Positions 46,961 to 59,048 are shown, counted from the stretch's first letter. The stretch: 64,000 nucleotides of DNA from Amphiura filiformis (GCF_039555335.1 NC_092640.1:39042295-39106294); one strand, 5' to 3'. Notes: generated by a model from the letters alone, not told the origin. Made by a program: numbers and translations.

Positions 46961-48199
46961 TCATTCTGATGATGGCAAGTCTCCTGGTGCCAATGAGTTG
47001 GTGCATAGGCCTGATCGTGTGCCTATACCATCATGACCGTCATCAAGTAGCATAGCTGACCTCTTCCAAAGACTCATCTGAGATGACAACTTTCTCAGAG
47101 TGTCGGCGTATTGACCAGATGAATTCCATTCACCTACGCCTATACGGTCAACTAATACTGTCTGATTATCACTCATGGTACCTGCTAGTTGGCAGTCTTC
47201 CCCATTTATCAAGGGAGTGTCCTGACCACCAGTTAACTGTCTCCTTACAGCTAATCGTCTCCTGGCTCGTCTTCTAGATGATGGAGACTTTCGCGTCTTT
47301 CTCCCTTTCTTCTTGAAACTGCTTGAGCATGCCATTTGGCAGGGTAGATCATCACAGACTTTCCCAATTAAGGGAGCATGCGGCCTGGTTAACTTTTTCT
47401 GGATCTTTAAGAAAGCTAACCTTCTCCTGGCTCGCATTTGTGATGAGGGAGACTTCCGGTTCTTTCTCGATGATCTCCCTGTCTTCTCTTTCACATCTAC
47501 AAATTCAGCAATTCCATCTGCACTATCTCCAGATGTATCATATTGATGCCTGTACTTTTCAGCTTTGTAAAAAGCTTCAGTTTCCACTGCAATCTTAATT
47601 GCATCATCAAAAGTAACAGGTTTTGCACGCAGGATGGTTAACCGTAATTCGCTTTCTCTGATAGCACCTATGAAGTATTTCTTTGCTATCTCCTGTGAGA
47701 AGGGACTTGGTATTGTTGGTAAAGCTAGCTTGACTAACTTCCTGATGTTGTGAGCTAGGTCAGGCAATGACTCTTTTGGGTGCCTTACTCTGTTATTGAG
47801 CTTCACCCAGAATAGCTCTTCCTGATTTTCGGTTCCAAACCTCAGGTTCAAACAGGCCACAAGTGAGTGGTAATCATGCCGTTCAGGCGGATCCAAATGT
47901 CCCAGTACACTCTGAGCAACACCTCTTAGACTAGTTGCTAAACAAATGGCTTTGGTATAATCATTCCATTTATTCCATTCAGCAACAATTTCGAATTGTA
48001 TCAAATAGTCTGACCAGGAAGTGGTCCCATCGTAAGTTTGAGGCTTTATTTTTACTCCAGACTGAGTGTCATTGCTATAATGTTTAGGCCTACTTCTCAC
48101 TGACTCATCACTTTCATGAACATTAAATTCATCACCAGGTAATATTTCTGAGCTGGTATCGGTTGGAGAAGTATCAGCACTATCTTCAGTCGTTGCCAT
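46961..48199 (-). CDS. gag: Retrotransposon Gag-like protein
   Basis: 412 residues from ATG 48199, 60 nt after the LTR edge. Residues about 50-215 resemble the capsid region of Ty3/Gypsy gag proteins (YDGTTSWSDYLIQFE, then LRGVAQSVL, LRFGTENQEE and ETEAFYKAEK). Gag would form the particle that packages element RNA in the cytoplasm. Instead of CCHC zinc knuckles, the C-terminal part has two diverged copies of a basic segment (about residues 244-291 and 299-341, both with RK.RKSPSS...RARRRLA). The frame ends without joining a pol frame. Long intact frame and LTR similarity suggest recent activity with enzymes supplied in trans. Confidence 0.85.
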   Translation of the reverse strand: MATTEDSADTSPTDTSSEILPGDEFNVHESDESVRSRPKHYSNDTQSGVKIKPQTYDGTTSWSDYLIQFEIVAEWNKWNDYTKAICLATSLRGVAQSVLGHLDPPERHDYHSLVACLNLRFGTENQEELFWVKLNNRVRHPKESLPDLAHNIRKLVKLALPTIPSPFSQEIAKKYFIGAIRESELRLTILRAKPVTFDDAIKIAVETEAFYKAEKYRHQYDTSGDSADGIAEFVDVKEKTGRSSRKNRKSPSSQMRARRRLAFLKIQKKLTRPHAPLIGKVCDDLPCQMACSSSFKKKGRKTRKSPSSRRRARRRLAVRRQLTGGQDTPLINGEDCQLAGTMSDNQTVLVDRIGVGEWNSSGQYADTLRKLSSQMSLWKRSAMLLDDGHDGIGTRSGLCTNSLAPGDLPSSE

Positions 48200-48238
48200 A
48201 ATAAATCGTGAGCCAAAATTTGTATAAATTTTGATTTA

Positions 48239-48256
48239 TCCTACCGCCAGACACCA
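48239..48256 (-). other. Primer-binding site
   Basis: TGGTGTCTGGCGGTAGGA, two bases inside the 5' LTR, complementary to a tRNA 3' end in CCA. The tRNA is not identified. Confidence 0.65.
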
Positions 48257-48258
48257 GT

Positions 48259-49912
48259 TGTAACGGGACCGAGCTTGCCCCTATACTTATGTAAACGACT
48301 GGTGGAGAAGACTAGCCTTCTAAACATACAATTGGTAGCGTAGTATCAAAGACTAGAATTCTCCCCAAGACATGTTAAATCAGTGATGCATGAAAGGAGT
48401 AAGCTAACAGGTAAAAATGAGACTTGACAATTCTGTTTTATATTTGCTTCTTTTGTTATATCTTGTATTGTTATTTTGCTTTCATATTTGTCTTATCATA
48501 ATATCACAATTCATAAATACAAGTATAACACTGGTAAATACACAATCTCTGTTGATGATCATGACGATATTTCCTTATTTCTCTGTTTTAAATCCAAATA
48601 AATTACCAATAAATGCTGCCGAACAGTACATACTATCTGCTTGAATAATCGAGAAGCATAAAAATACAATTTAATCAACAGAATCTCCCATCACATTGAC
48701 ATAGTCATAGGCTAGGCCAAGGCCTAGTAGGCCGACTACAGAGTATAGTATCCATGTCTGTACACCTATACGAACTTGCCATGCAACAATGAATGCACAC
48801 AAAATACAGTGCATAACTTTCCATTGGACTTGTGCATGTGTGCGGCAAGTCACTTGCACAATAGGCATAGGCGCTAGGCCAAAACACCGGAGTGCATAAC
48901 CACCCGGTGTTGCCAGTGCCACTATTGTGGTAGCCAAGCTGCCCCTAGCTCAATCTGAGCTCCAGAGTAGGGCGTATTTGCTTTGGTTGGCAGTGCTTAC
49001 CTTCAAACTGAGTGAAGGTTTGGGTGGACTTTTGTCCACCAAGCAATCTCAGTTAATTTGCGTCGTGCACGGCCTTTATATACTTTCCTGAACGCGTTCA
49101 TGGAACCTTTTGGCGGCTGCGTTCAAAGCGTAAGCTCCGTTACTATGGATATCGCGCAGTCACTCCGCGTCAGGCGCTCACTTTCGAAAAGATTTTGAGC
49201 ATGACGAAATTTAATAACTAGAACTGCTAGTGTTTTTAAATCAGGAATCAAACTGATGACCCCCTTTTTGACCATGTAAAACGTGAAAATACTCAAAAAT
49301 ATCTTAAAATTCTACATCCTTAAACAATTACATCTTAAATAATCCAAAGTTTGATCAACAAAAGTCGTTTTTAAGGAAATTTACAATTTTTAGGAAAAAC
49401 TTGTTTACGTTCAGACGATTGCTGGCCGGGGAATTTCAAAATGACAAATCTAAAATTCTTTGAAACAACACATGAAAAAAACCTGAATTTTGTCCTCAAT
49501 ATTTACTCGTAGACGGTATGTAATACCTTATTTTGTTCCTGACAAAATTATTTACACAATATTATAAGATCTCTGTACAATACTAACGGAAGTAGTAAAA
49601 TTTGAAGCCAATTTACACGCATCGACATGACAAATTTTCTCTGCCGTATTTTCAACACTCGACATAAACTGACGATCGGCAGGTAAACAAATCCAAATAT
49701 TTACAAAAATATACCTTGTGCAGAGCCATGCAATCATTTTAAATGCATAATAACAATCAAAAACTACCACGAACACGTGAGCATCGTGACTTTTCTCTAA
49801 ATATGAATTTGACAAGAGCTAAATTTTCGTATTTCTGCAATGGACAAACACACAGGAGGTAAGCTTAAAAACAGGCCAAAAATCTGAAATCGCATTTTGG
49901 CTCTCCGTTTCA
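48259..49912 (-). repeat. 5' LTR
   Basis: 1654 bp, the same ends as the 3' LTR. It should carry the promoter for the element on the minus strand. Confidence 0.93.
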
Positions 49913-49916
49913 ATAT

Positions 49917-51640
49917 ACAGGGTGCCACAAATGGTATATAGGGTGGAAAAGTTGAATTTTGGTTCAAAAAGTATACTATTTTGTTCATCTCTTATTTAAT
50001 AACATAAACACCTGTTCTGCTAAAACCTTTTTAGATGTGCTAATAACATTGTAAGCTTTCAAAAAAGCAAACTTGTAATGATGAGTTATGTTGCCTAACT
50101 GAGATACAGGGTGTTCAAAAGTCGTACATAATTTTTATGATTTTTATTACATTTTCAATCAAAACTTTTTTCCTCCATGCCTCACACAAAAACCAGTGGC
50201 ATATTTGAATTCCTCATCAAATTTCCATCCAAAAAATGTAAACTTTTACAGCAGTGGAGTAACTCCTTCAAGAAATATGACCTTCAGAACATTTCGGAGC
50301 ATAAATGAATAGTTAACACAGTAACGTATAGGAAAAGCCTAGAACCCATGACACAGAATGCAGCACACTTACAACAAATTAACCTAGCTTGGAGTAAAAC
50401 TGGTCAAATTATAAACTAGACATCAATACCAAAACAATGGTACATAATCCATCTCAATACCTTGCTGGGTTACAAAGTTGCAGTAAAAAGTAAATTCGGG
50501 AGGCCTGAAAAATCAATATTCCCTATACTTTAACACATGCCTCAACCGTAGGCACCTCAACCGTAGGCACCTCCACCCCTGACTCTGCATCGTTTGAATT
50601 GCAATATCTCAAAAAGTATATACAGTGTGAAGTTTTTACTTTCCACAATTTTAGCTAGATAAATTAGCAACAAAATGAGACCAAAACTAACTCAGTACCC
50701 CTCTCCATTCTTGAGATCTGGGACAAAATGTCCCGAATAAAATGAAAAAATAGTAACGCCTCCACCTTTTCCTATACCCCCAATTCATGACGCACGGGAG
50801 ATCGAGGAATATACGGGAACGTGTTTAAACTTTATTTGGTTGAAAACGGTCAAGAATTGGCCTCAAAATCAGTGAAAATGTGGTCTGTTGCTATCCAAGG
50901 TAAGCAAAAAGAGGAGTCAGTTACTAAGCTAGGCCTGCGCGTCGCACGGGCGTATCTAATGCCAAGCCGCTCGCGTGCGCAGCGATACCACGCTGGTAAC
51001 GCAGCACTACGCCATGGCACGCGTAAACGACGCAGAGTCACGTAATGAATGATATTACGGGTGAACGACCGTAGCGTAATAAATACGGGAAACAAACAGA
51101 TGCGTGTTAAAAAGTACAAACAACGTGAAGAGGTAGGCCTACTATAAATAAAAAAGAAAACAAAATGAGGACAAACAGGCTGTACGAGTATGTGGGTTAT
51201 ACATACTAAGTCACAAAATGAAACCGGGAATAAAATAGGCTAAAGGAAAGAAAGAAACTCTTCAGGAAATGTAAGGGGAAAAAAAGCTATAATAAAATCA
51301 GGAAGTTTAAATAAAAAAGCTATTAAATAAATAACATGAAAACGGGAAATCACAAGCTATGCAGCAAATAAAATAGAAGCTAAAATGGAAATGTAAGAAA
51401 GGACAGATTTAGAAAATATCGCAACGGGGTTGAATAAATAAAAAACATGGTAACGGAAAATCCGAAGCTTAGCAGAATTTTTTTTTTTAAATGGAACAAA
51501 ATTGGCCCATGTAGAAAAAACTAAAAAGAAAGAAAAGAAGTTAAAATGGAAACGTGAGGCTTAAAGATGGTCAGGTTCAGATAAATAAACTTTACCTTTT
51601 CAATGATTCTACCTGTTCAGTAATACCTCCTGTTTTAGTG
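49917..51640. other. Flank right of LTR element
   Basis: Starts ACAGGGTGCC, and ACAGGGTGTTC recurs at 50106, so the LTR element may have inserted at the edge of an older repeat. 50820-51080 is CpG-rich with TACGCCATGGC-type palindromes. A-rich tract 51150-51600. No gene. Confidence 0.4.
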
Positions 51641-51659
51641 AACGCTCCCATTTACTCAT

Positions 51660-51697
51660 CTAGCGGGGACCCGCGCGTAGCGCGGGTGTCCCGCTAG
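51660..51697. repeat. GC-rich palindrome CTAGCGGG...CCCGCTAG (possible Helitron-like end)
   Basis: Arms 51660-51676 and 51680-51697 pair with one bulge and a 3-nt loop. It ends CTAG-T, as Helitron 3' termini do, but here CTAG is part of the stem. No 5' TC end or Rep/helicase was identified. Confidence 0.4.
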
Positions 51698-51699
51698 TT

Positions 51700-54380
51700 T
51701 ACACCAATTTTGCGATAAAAATAGAAAATAAAAAGCCCCTCTTCCTCCTTTTTTTTCGAAAACCCAGGCGTGAAACATGTTTTATTTTTTACTTAGCCTT
51801 ATGCATAAATTTACAAAGCCGTAAAATAAGTTTCAAGTCGCACATGGAATTTTAGAGGGATTTTGATAGCAGTTCCATTAAAAAAAGCTGCTATCGCCAT
51901 GAGACTAAGATGATAAGATCTAGAAACACCCCTAAATTTATGCCGTTTTGGGGAATTTTGCTAGCAGAATCTTTTTGATGAAAGGCAATCTTTGACAAGA
52001 TGTAACTTTATTACGGAAAGTGCTATGACAAAAATGTTTTCAGTTTTGGCTTTCTTCACTCAAGGGCTTTAATTTGATATGTAAAATGATGCAGTTTGAT
52101 GGCAAATTTGAATTCACCTAGCATACCTACATTATACAATGAATAAATGCATTTGCACAAAATATTTTTTACAATAATTTTTCGTACACATTGAATGGTT
52201 AAATTTACACACTTTATTCCATGCATGGAAATGTTTAGAATAGACTGAAATAAGCACTGTACTTCACTTGAAACTCTAATACATTTATTTTTTCAGAAAT
52301 TTGCCTTTCCAGACGTAGTTTTTGGGTAAAATTTCGGGTAATCCACCACCTACCTCACAAAAGAATTACAGCACTCCGAATAACTAATCGCAATTTTAAC
52401 ATCCAAAGTTCAGATTTCATATCAATGCTTCATTAAATTGCGACATTTGCGGTTGGCTATGAGAGTGTTCTTCTCTATTAGAGAGGGACGTTTCGATGTT
52501 TTGCGTAGTGTTGAGCGGTAACCGTTCATGGGCTTAATAAAAATCCTTTTAAAAGGTAATGCCCATGCCATATGGCAATCACAGGCTCCCACCTATGTGA
52601 ATCAGGTGTTATTTTTCACACGCCAGCAAATGTATATTTGTCGCTGTGGTTAGTAGAACGCAGATCTAGCCCAGTCAAAGGGGTGGGGGGGGGGGGGGGC
52701 GAAGTTGAAACTAATTCCTAATTTGCTTTTAAAACTGCGGAAATGGTCAAATGATGATTAATTTTGCACACAGGCGTTTTTAAAATGTCCCTTCCCTTCC
52801 CTTCCCTTCCCTGGTAATTCGATAGGCCTAATTATCGGAAATCGGAGCGGCACACCGTCAGGCCTATGTGTTAAACTTCAAGTTGACTCCAGTTTTTTAC
52901 GGTCCTGTAGGCCTGTAACCCTATGGGAATATTTGGGGACTGTGGTGATGACAATTTTACGAGACACCTTGAGGAATAGGGCCTACACAAAATAGTAGTA
53001 AATATATTTGATCAATGGATTGCATGGGGACCACATCTTCCCTATAGGGCCATGGCCTACCATGATACTTAAAATAACGCAAAACATATCAAAACGTTTT
53101 AGCTGTGAGAGACCCATTACAAACTGCGACTTATAACTTCTTTCCAACACTGCTTATAGGGATCACAAGGTCAAACGCAATCTCTGTGTGTAGCTCAATG
53201 CAGTCTCAGATTACCATCTTTAACCTTTGTGAAACCTCAACATACGAACCGGCTCACTGCACGGACTGTGTACAGAATGCGGCAAAGACCAGTATACCTA
53301 GTTCAAGCAGAGGTGATTTTTGGTTTTTGCTCGTACCAATTTTTTTCAGATTTTTCGCTGTACGCGATCTGGCGAGTGAGATACTTGACAAATCAGATTC
53401 TTTCTTAGATGATAAGCTTGGAAACATCCCAAGCTTCAATTGGATACCTCGACCAGGTATACAATGGTTCCATGTCATTATAACGCTTTGAGATCAATGG
53501 TCAAAATACGTAGAAAATCATAGAAAAGTTGAAAAACGTGGATTTCAGGCAGAAAACGAAACATTTTTAATACAAAGGTGGAGGTGAATAAAAATTATTG
53601 GCGAGTAAACAATATCATCTACATTATTTTCGATGCGATCATAAATTGCAGGACATTCTCATGTTTGTTTTGGTATATCGACTGTGATATATGACTAATA
53701 ATTTCAAAGTTGTGATTTTAGTAATACAAATGTTTTGAGAAAATTTTTGATTTTTGTTGATGTCAGTGGACGGTACGCGCGGTTGTTAATGGAATGATAT
53801 ACCCTAACGTTTTGATATGTACACAAAAATTCGTCCACTACCGTATAAATTCAAAGTAGGCCTACCACACTTTTGAAAACATATTGTTAATTTATCATGC
53901 CTAGCTGAGACTCTATTTTCAGTATAAAATTAAAGTTCAAATTTTGATGAGTACCGGTATGGAAGAAAAACGGATTTGAACATTTGTTATTTTCACAAAA
54001 TCAAGACAAATGCAAAAAGGTAATTTTTGCTGTCACGCCTAGTTTGTATAGGCCTAATTGTTTTTGGAGTCAGATGGGATTCTAAAAGTAAATGGGCTGA
54101 ATGTGTAAATTTTATGTCAATTGTCGTATGTTTACTGCCATTTTTGTGACATCCAATATACCCCTATTTTACACTGCGCCATTATCAGTAGAAGAAAGCA
54201 TAATGGGTCACATTTTAGGAGGGGGGGGGGTCTTGATACTCATCACAGGGGGGTCATTTGATTTTTTTACTATACTGGGTGTTAATCTTTTGACCATACT
54301 AGGTTAACCTCCAAATATGGTTGAAATCTGCTGACCCTCATTATGCAGCAGCTTGCATGACCGGTAAAAAATATTACTCT
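51700..54380. other. Unassigned stretch
   Basis: Poly-G run at 52681-52699, (CCCTT)n at 52788-52812, and opposing frames at 53105-53491 without recognisable motifs. No gene is supported. Confidence 0.35.
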
Positions 54381-54384
54381 TAAA

Positions 54385-54545
54385 TGGTTGATTGATTGAT
54401 TGTTTAACTGATTAATTAATTGATTGATTGATTGATTGATTGATTGGCTGATCGATTGATTGATTGCTTGATATTGGTTGTTTGATTAACTGATTGGGTG
54501 GCTGGTTGATTGATTGATTCACATGTTGATTGATTGATTGATTAA
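54385..54545. repeat. Degenerate (TTGA)n microsatellite
   Basis: Many TTGATTGATTGA runs interrupted by substitutions. Confidence 0.85.
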
Positions 54546-55018
54546 TTCATTTTAACATCTTAAAATCATCTTCTCTGATTTTTCTGAGCTGAACAACTGA
54601 TGATAATCAAGTTGTGAAGGCCCAAGCCAGTGGCGTAGTAGACTATGCCATAGTCGAATTTTATTTAAAATATGTTATTATTAGTTATGATGAACCCATT
54701 TCGTTGAACTCAAAATTATACTGATGTTTATTAAAATTAAAGTATTCAATAGTAAAATGGTCATAAAGAGTTAAAAATATCAGACGATTGGTGACAATAA
54801 AAGTAATTGAATGCAACATTATCTTGCATAATTATAACGGCTCGCTTTAATACTGAACAATTCTGATTTTGGAATCTACCAGTTTATTGATAGCGAACCC
54901 CGAAATTTCGACTATGAACTTTGAATTGTAAGCAGAACTTTACCCCCTGGACTTTGCTCTCTAAAAACACACTGTCAAGCATACTTGTTTATCAGTCCAT
55001 TAACCACAAGTAGGCCTA

Positions 55019-55146
55019 CTTTATTTATTTATTTATTTGTTTATTTGTTTGTTTGTTTGTTTGTTTATTTGTTTGTTTGTTTGTTTGTGTTTATTTATTT
55101 ATTTATTTATTTGTTTGTTTGTTTGTTTGTTTGTTTGTTTATTTGT

Positions 55147-55177
<31 letters not shown>

Positions 55178-55245
55178 TTTTTTTGATTTCTTGATTGATT
55201 TATTTCATTTCATTTTTATTCATTTATTTATTTTCTATTGTATTC
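55019..55245. repeat. (TTTA/TTTG)n microsatellite
   Basis: Alternating TTTATTTA and TTTGTTTG blocks. The Leu/Phe/Tyr-rich readings of it are artefacts. Confidence 0.92.
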
Positions 55246-55310
55246 TATACTGAATAAACGGACAAGTTGATATGTAGTTGAAGTTAATTTCGTCAATTTA
55301 TGTACAGTGC

Positions 55311-55645
55311 CGTAGCTAGAGTTGTGGCGCCCAAGGCTAAGGATATTTAATGGCGCCTCTCCCGAATTCTTGAAACAACTGCGCGAACGCGAGAAAATGT
55401 GCACAGATAGGGCCACGGCTTACCACTAATTAATTTTAGTTATAATGAAGTTGAATATCAAATATCGGCCTTAAATTGATCTTCCAAAGGATGTTGTGTG
55501 AAATGGTTAAAAAATATTATATTTTGTTTAAAATGTGAGAATTGTGACTTTCCTCGCTTCCAGTGGGCGCCAAAAGAATGCTGAATTAGGTCAATTTGTG
55601 GGGCCCAGGGCACGTGTCCCCCTCCCCCGTCGCTACGTCACTGCA
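55311..55645. mobile_element. Degraded CAGTG(G/C)CGTAG-type element
   Basis: CAGTGCCGTAGCTAGAG at the left and CTACGTCACTG at the right. Flanks do not match, so the target duplication has decayed or the ends are wrong. Confidence 0.45.
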
Positions 55646-56039
55646 TTACATTTTATTGTATACGTGGGGCCTACATAATATCTTATTAATCAAGAAGTAG
55701 GCCTGCATTGTATTGTATGTTAAGCTCGATTTATACTACATCGCTGAGCGACCAGCGACTGGTTTTTAGCACTACTCTGGTCAATATCAATCGCTTGTCG
55801 CTCATCGTTTAGTGCAAAATGATATTGGTGTTTCTAGATTTCCATTGTATTCCTTTTGTTCAGAGTTTGCTGTCCCAGACCGTTATCTTGAGCTATTGTC
55901 TTGATAACGGTCTCTGGGCAGGTAGCCACCTCCATTACTCTAGATAATGGTCGGGGCAACGAACCTTGAACAAAAGAAATACAATGGATAATCTATGAAT
56001 AGAAAAGGGCTAGACGTGTATGATACGATATCAGTCTTG

Positions 56040-56300
56040 TAGTCACGAGTAGTCTCGAAGTCACGTGCACATTGTAAGTTGGGAACTTGATTTTCCCACC
56101 GATTGCGGTATCTGGGTCAGTTTGTTGTTTTGACCAGTATCCATTTGTCCATCGACCGGTTAAGGTTTTTATAATGCTAAAGTACGTACATGAAGATGTT
56201 GAGAGTCAACACAGTAATATATAGCCTATATGAAATAACCTCGAAAGATTGACAAAAATACGTAAACCGTAGTCAGACCGTAAGGCACGCAGATTCTAGA
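56040..56300 (-). pseudogene. GPCR fragment (TM5-TM6 part), degraded
   Basis: Matches the TM5-TM6 DNA of the neighbouring receptor (TCTGGGTCAGTTTGTTGTTT, CTCGAAAGATTGACAAAA, AAGATGTTGAGAGTCAACAC) with indels. A repeat boundary, GTCACGYGCACATTGT, occurs twice, at about 56061 and 56302. Confidence 0.65.
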
Positions 56301-56328
56301 AGTCACGCGCACATTGTGAGTTGGGAAC

Positions 56329-57929
56329 TTAACAGTTGACTTTTTTTCGTCCACAAAATGCTTGGCGAAATCCATTCCTATAATGAGAGCTAGTAGCATA
56401 ATAGATAAAAAGGATTACACAAAGAGTTGATGAGGAGCACGCACCTCGCTATGACAGAAAGTAGTCCATATTGGACATCAGATAGAACAGACGGTAAGGT
56501 GCTTGACAACAGAAAAACACGATACCATTCACTATAAGTAAACGAGCGACTTGGTTGCGAACCCTCTGAGCTTGCGGTATCTGGGTCAGTTTGTTGTTTT
56601 GTTCGGTAGGCCTATGCATTGGTCGGTTGCTTAGAGCTTTTATTATGTTTATATACATGAAGATGTTGAGAATCAACACAATAATGAATGAAATAACCTC
56701 GAAAGATTGACAGAATACAGACACCGCAGTCCCGGCCGCAGTCAGACGGTAAGGAGCTTGACAATATCGCACACTAGATGGTAGAGCTTCACCGAATCTT
56801 TCGTGATCTTTTTCAGGCCATATGATACAATATGTTTCAATGTCAGAATATTTAAATGTTGGTATAACACCGAGTAGGATTCCCGTGATCCAACAATACA
56901 GGATTATTTTCATTGCGCGCTCCTTTCCTGCTTTCATTCTGTGCTTTAATGGGTAACATATAGCGTAATATTTGTCTGTTATCACAAGAGTTATCAGCAT
57001 TAGGGATGCAAAATACAACGTATGGACTCCGAACCATGCCCCAAAACATCCCAACCAAGTTTTAAACATAACAGCGCTTCGAACCAGGGACTGCGTGAAA
57101 TTAATGATGTAACTAGTACACGAAAGAAATACCATTAACAGATCGGCAACAACAACGTTAGTTAAGTAGCTATTGGTAATTGAATATATGAATACAAAAC
57201 CCACCCAAGTCCATACTGTGGCCAAATTGAGTTAAGCATGGGAATTTCTTGCTATGCATAGGCCTGTCATATGTATGAAAAAACAACTCAAATTCATCCA
57301 CTGTGTCTATTGAGCATGTGAAAAATAGCATGTATGAAAGAATCCACCCAAGTCCATGATTTGAGTCTTGTAACACATTGATTGAAATTCAGTATGTATA
57401 AAAGTCCGCTTCTAACACATTCATTGCTGGAGAGTGACTTTTGAAAAAAAATTGGGTTTAATAAAGGAAAGTGTGTGGTTTATATTACATGGCAGAATGC
57501 TTATCAATATTATACATACCTGTGTGCTTTATTTTGTATTATCTTACTAGTGGTTATCTCATTCAAACATTGTTGTCTTTGTATATGATTCAAAAAACCA
57601 CCCAAGTCCAAAATTTTTAATGAACCCCACAAAGTCCCTGAAATGCTAATCGTCATACTTAATACAGTTTAACCCACTCATTTGCACGTAAAACTTACCC
57701 TATTGACCAGGTAAATATAACTGAAGGAATTAAAATGATATACAGGTTTTTCTCTCAAAGTCACTTCCCATGGACTTGGGTGGGTTTTGTATTCATGTAT
57801 TCAATTGTTTGCATGTCCTTAAACACGGACGACTACAAAGATAAAGGCAGAGTTGACAAAGATAGCAATGAATGCAACGCAAGGCAGTATCACCAGGAAA
57901 AACAAATCTTCCGTTGAGGAGTACATCAT
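56329..57929 (-). pseudogene. Family-A neuropeptide-type GPCR, single-exon pseudogene split by a MITE
   Basis: TM1 is encoded at 57929-57822 (EDLFFLVILPCVAFIAIFVN then SAFIF). TM2 to TM6 lie in the open frame 57225-56449. They include YLTNVVVADLL (TM2), a Cys at the top of TM3, DKYYAICYP (DRY variant), a TM4 Trp, an ECL2 Cys and FFCCQAPYR (CWxP variant) in TM6. TM7 and tail run to TAA at 56329. It most resembles TRH/neuromedin-type peptide receptors; the ligand is unknown. Lesions: one extra base after TM1, a 621-bp MITE in the first intracellular loop, a 43-nt deletion after TM6 and one extra T in TM7. The first 15 or so residues of the open frame (MATVWTWVGF...) are MITE sequence. Confidence 0.85.
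57182..57802. mobile_element. MITE inserted in GPCR coding sequence
   Basis: 621 bp with about 33-bp terminal inverted repeats (GAATATATGAATACAAAACC ... and mirror), flanked by AATT (57178-57181 and 57803-57806). CCACCCAAGTCCA from the ends recurs internally at about 57347 and 57600. Removing it rejoins the loop between TM1 and TM2. Confidence 0.85.
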
Positions 57930-58259
57930 GTCTTCTGCAACCAAAGGGAACAACAAATTAATCGACGTGAAATACGCAACTGTTTGATGAATTCATCGTT
58001 TTAAACCACTTACATGTATATAGATATAGCAAAAGATAGTTGTTTGGAGGAGCTGTTGAATCAGGGTTGAATACTACAAAATAACCACGTTTCTTCTTTC
58101 CTCCTTATGAGCTGTACTTCATGTCAGCTCTATTAAGCATTAAAAACTGAGTTACGTGACACTTTTCTCTTCGGGGAGATCGAGGAAGTGGCTTGGTTCT
58201 AACCAATAATTCTTGTTCAAAATGCTCTCAAACTGCTCCATGGTAACGTGACAATGGAG

Positions 58260-59048
58260 GTAGGGTAACTTGGGGCAAATTGGGACACAGGGTAATTTGG
58301 GACAGTGATTTCGGAAATACTTTTATACCTTAAAATAGTCACATTTTGCCCATTTTTTCTTCAAAATAACTTTGATATAATGTCTATTTATATTTCAAAC
58401 CGTTTAAAAGTACCATTCTTCATTAAACAGGAACTTCTGAGGGCCGTAAGCAACTTCACATCAAAATAAGTATTCCATTTTTTTTGTCATGTCTAAGCAG
58501 AGGTCACGACTTGTGGCTCAATATCTGAATAAATGGTCCGGATTAGTGTTTCTCAAATTAAAAAATAACTTCTAAGCTACCCTTTCAATTAAATAAGACA
58601 AAAATTGTAACTTTTTTTTTTTTTTTTTATAAGAAAAGCTTTCTTTTAGAAATATGCCAAATTGGGGTAAAATGGGACGCCATTGATTTACTGTGTGCTA
58701 ACTCAAACTGTCCCATTTTGCCCCAACAAAAAAAGTCCCATAGTAAATCAATGGCGTCCCATTTTACCCCAGCTGTCCCATTTTACCCCAGCCTCTGTTA
58801 CAGAAAAATCTTGCAGTGGGGTACAATGGGACGCCTTATAGACACCTTAATAAAATAATGAAGCGGGAGGCCGACGGGCACCAATTTTGTGAAACGTACC
58901 GGTAAGTCTACTAGACTCTTGGCGATGTACATTTTGTTTTGTAGTGGTCACTTGTCGCAAGTTGCCGGGTATTAGTATTATAGCCGAGTAAAATCTGGTG
59001 GGGCAAAATGGGACATTAGGTGGACCAATTTGCCCCACTTCCCCCTAC
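58260..59048. mobile_element. Foldback element with GGGGCAAATTGGGACA ends
   Basis: Left GTAGGGTAACTTGGGGCAAA mirrors the right end CCCCACTTCCCCCTAC. The interior is rich in TGGGGTAAAATGGGACGCCA and its complement (58663-58690, 58738-58775, 58815). Poly-T at 58612-58630. Confidence 0.7.

Larger units (their letters stand above)
43256..49912 (-). mobile_element. Complete non-autonomous LTR retrotransposon (gag only), Ty3/Gypsy-like
   Basis: Two long direct repeats, 43256-44904 and 48259-49912, enclose a 3.35-kb interior. Both LTRs start TG and end CA, and the whole is flanked by ATAT (43252-43255 and 49913-49916). On the coding (minus) strand a primer-binding-site-like TGG follows the 5' LTR and a polypurine tract precedes the 3' LTR. 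The interior has one long reading frame (gag) and no protease, reverse transcriptase, RNase H or integrase. About 20 differences between the LTRs, mostly single-base and mostly in the right halves, imply fairly recent insertion. Confidence 0.92.

Noticed and set aside
53105..53491. 128-codon open frame as a gene
   Set aside because: No recognisable motif, overlapping frame on the other strand and no splice or promoter context.
55019..55245. Leu/Phe/Tyr-rich open frames as membrane proteins
   Set aside because: They are translations of a (TTTA/TTTG)n microsatellite.
57182..57225. ATG at 57225 as the true start of the GPCR
   Set aside because: This N-terminus is encoded by the terminal repeat of the inserted MITE; the real TM1 lies at 57822-57929.
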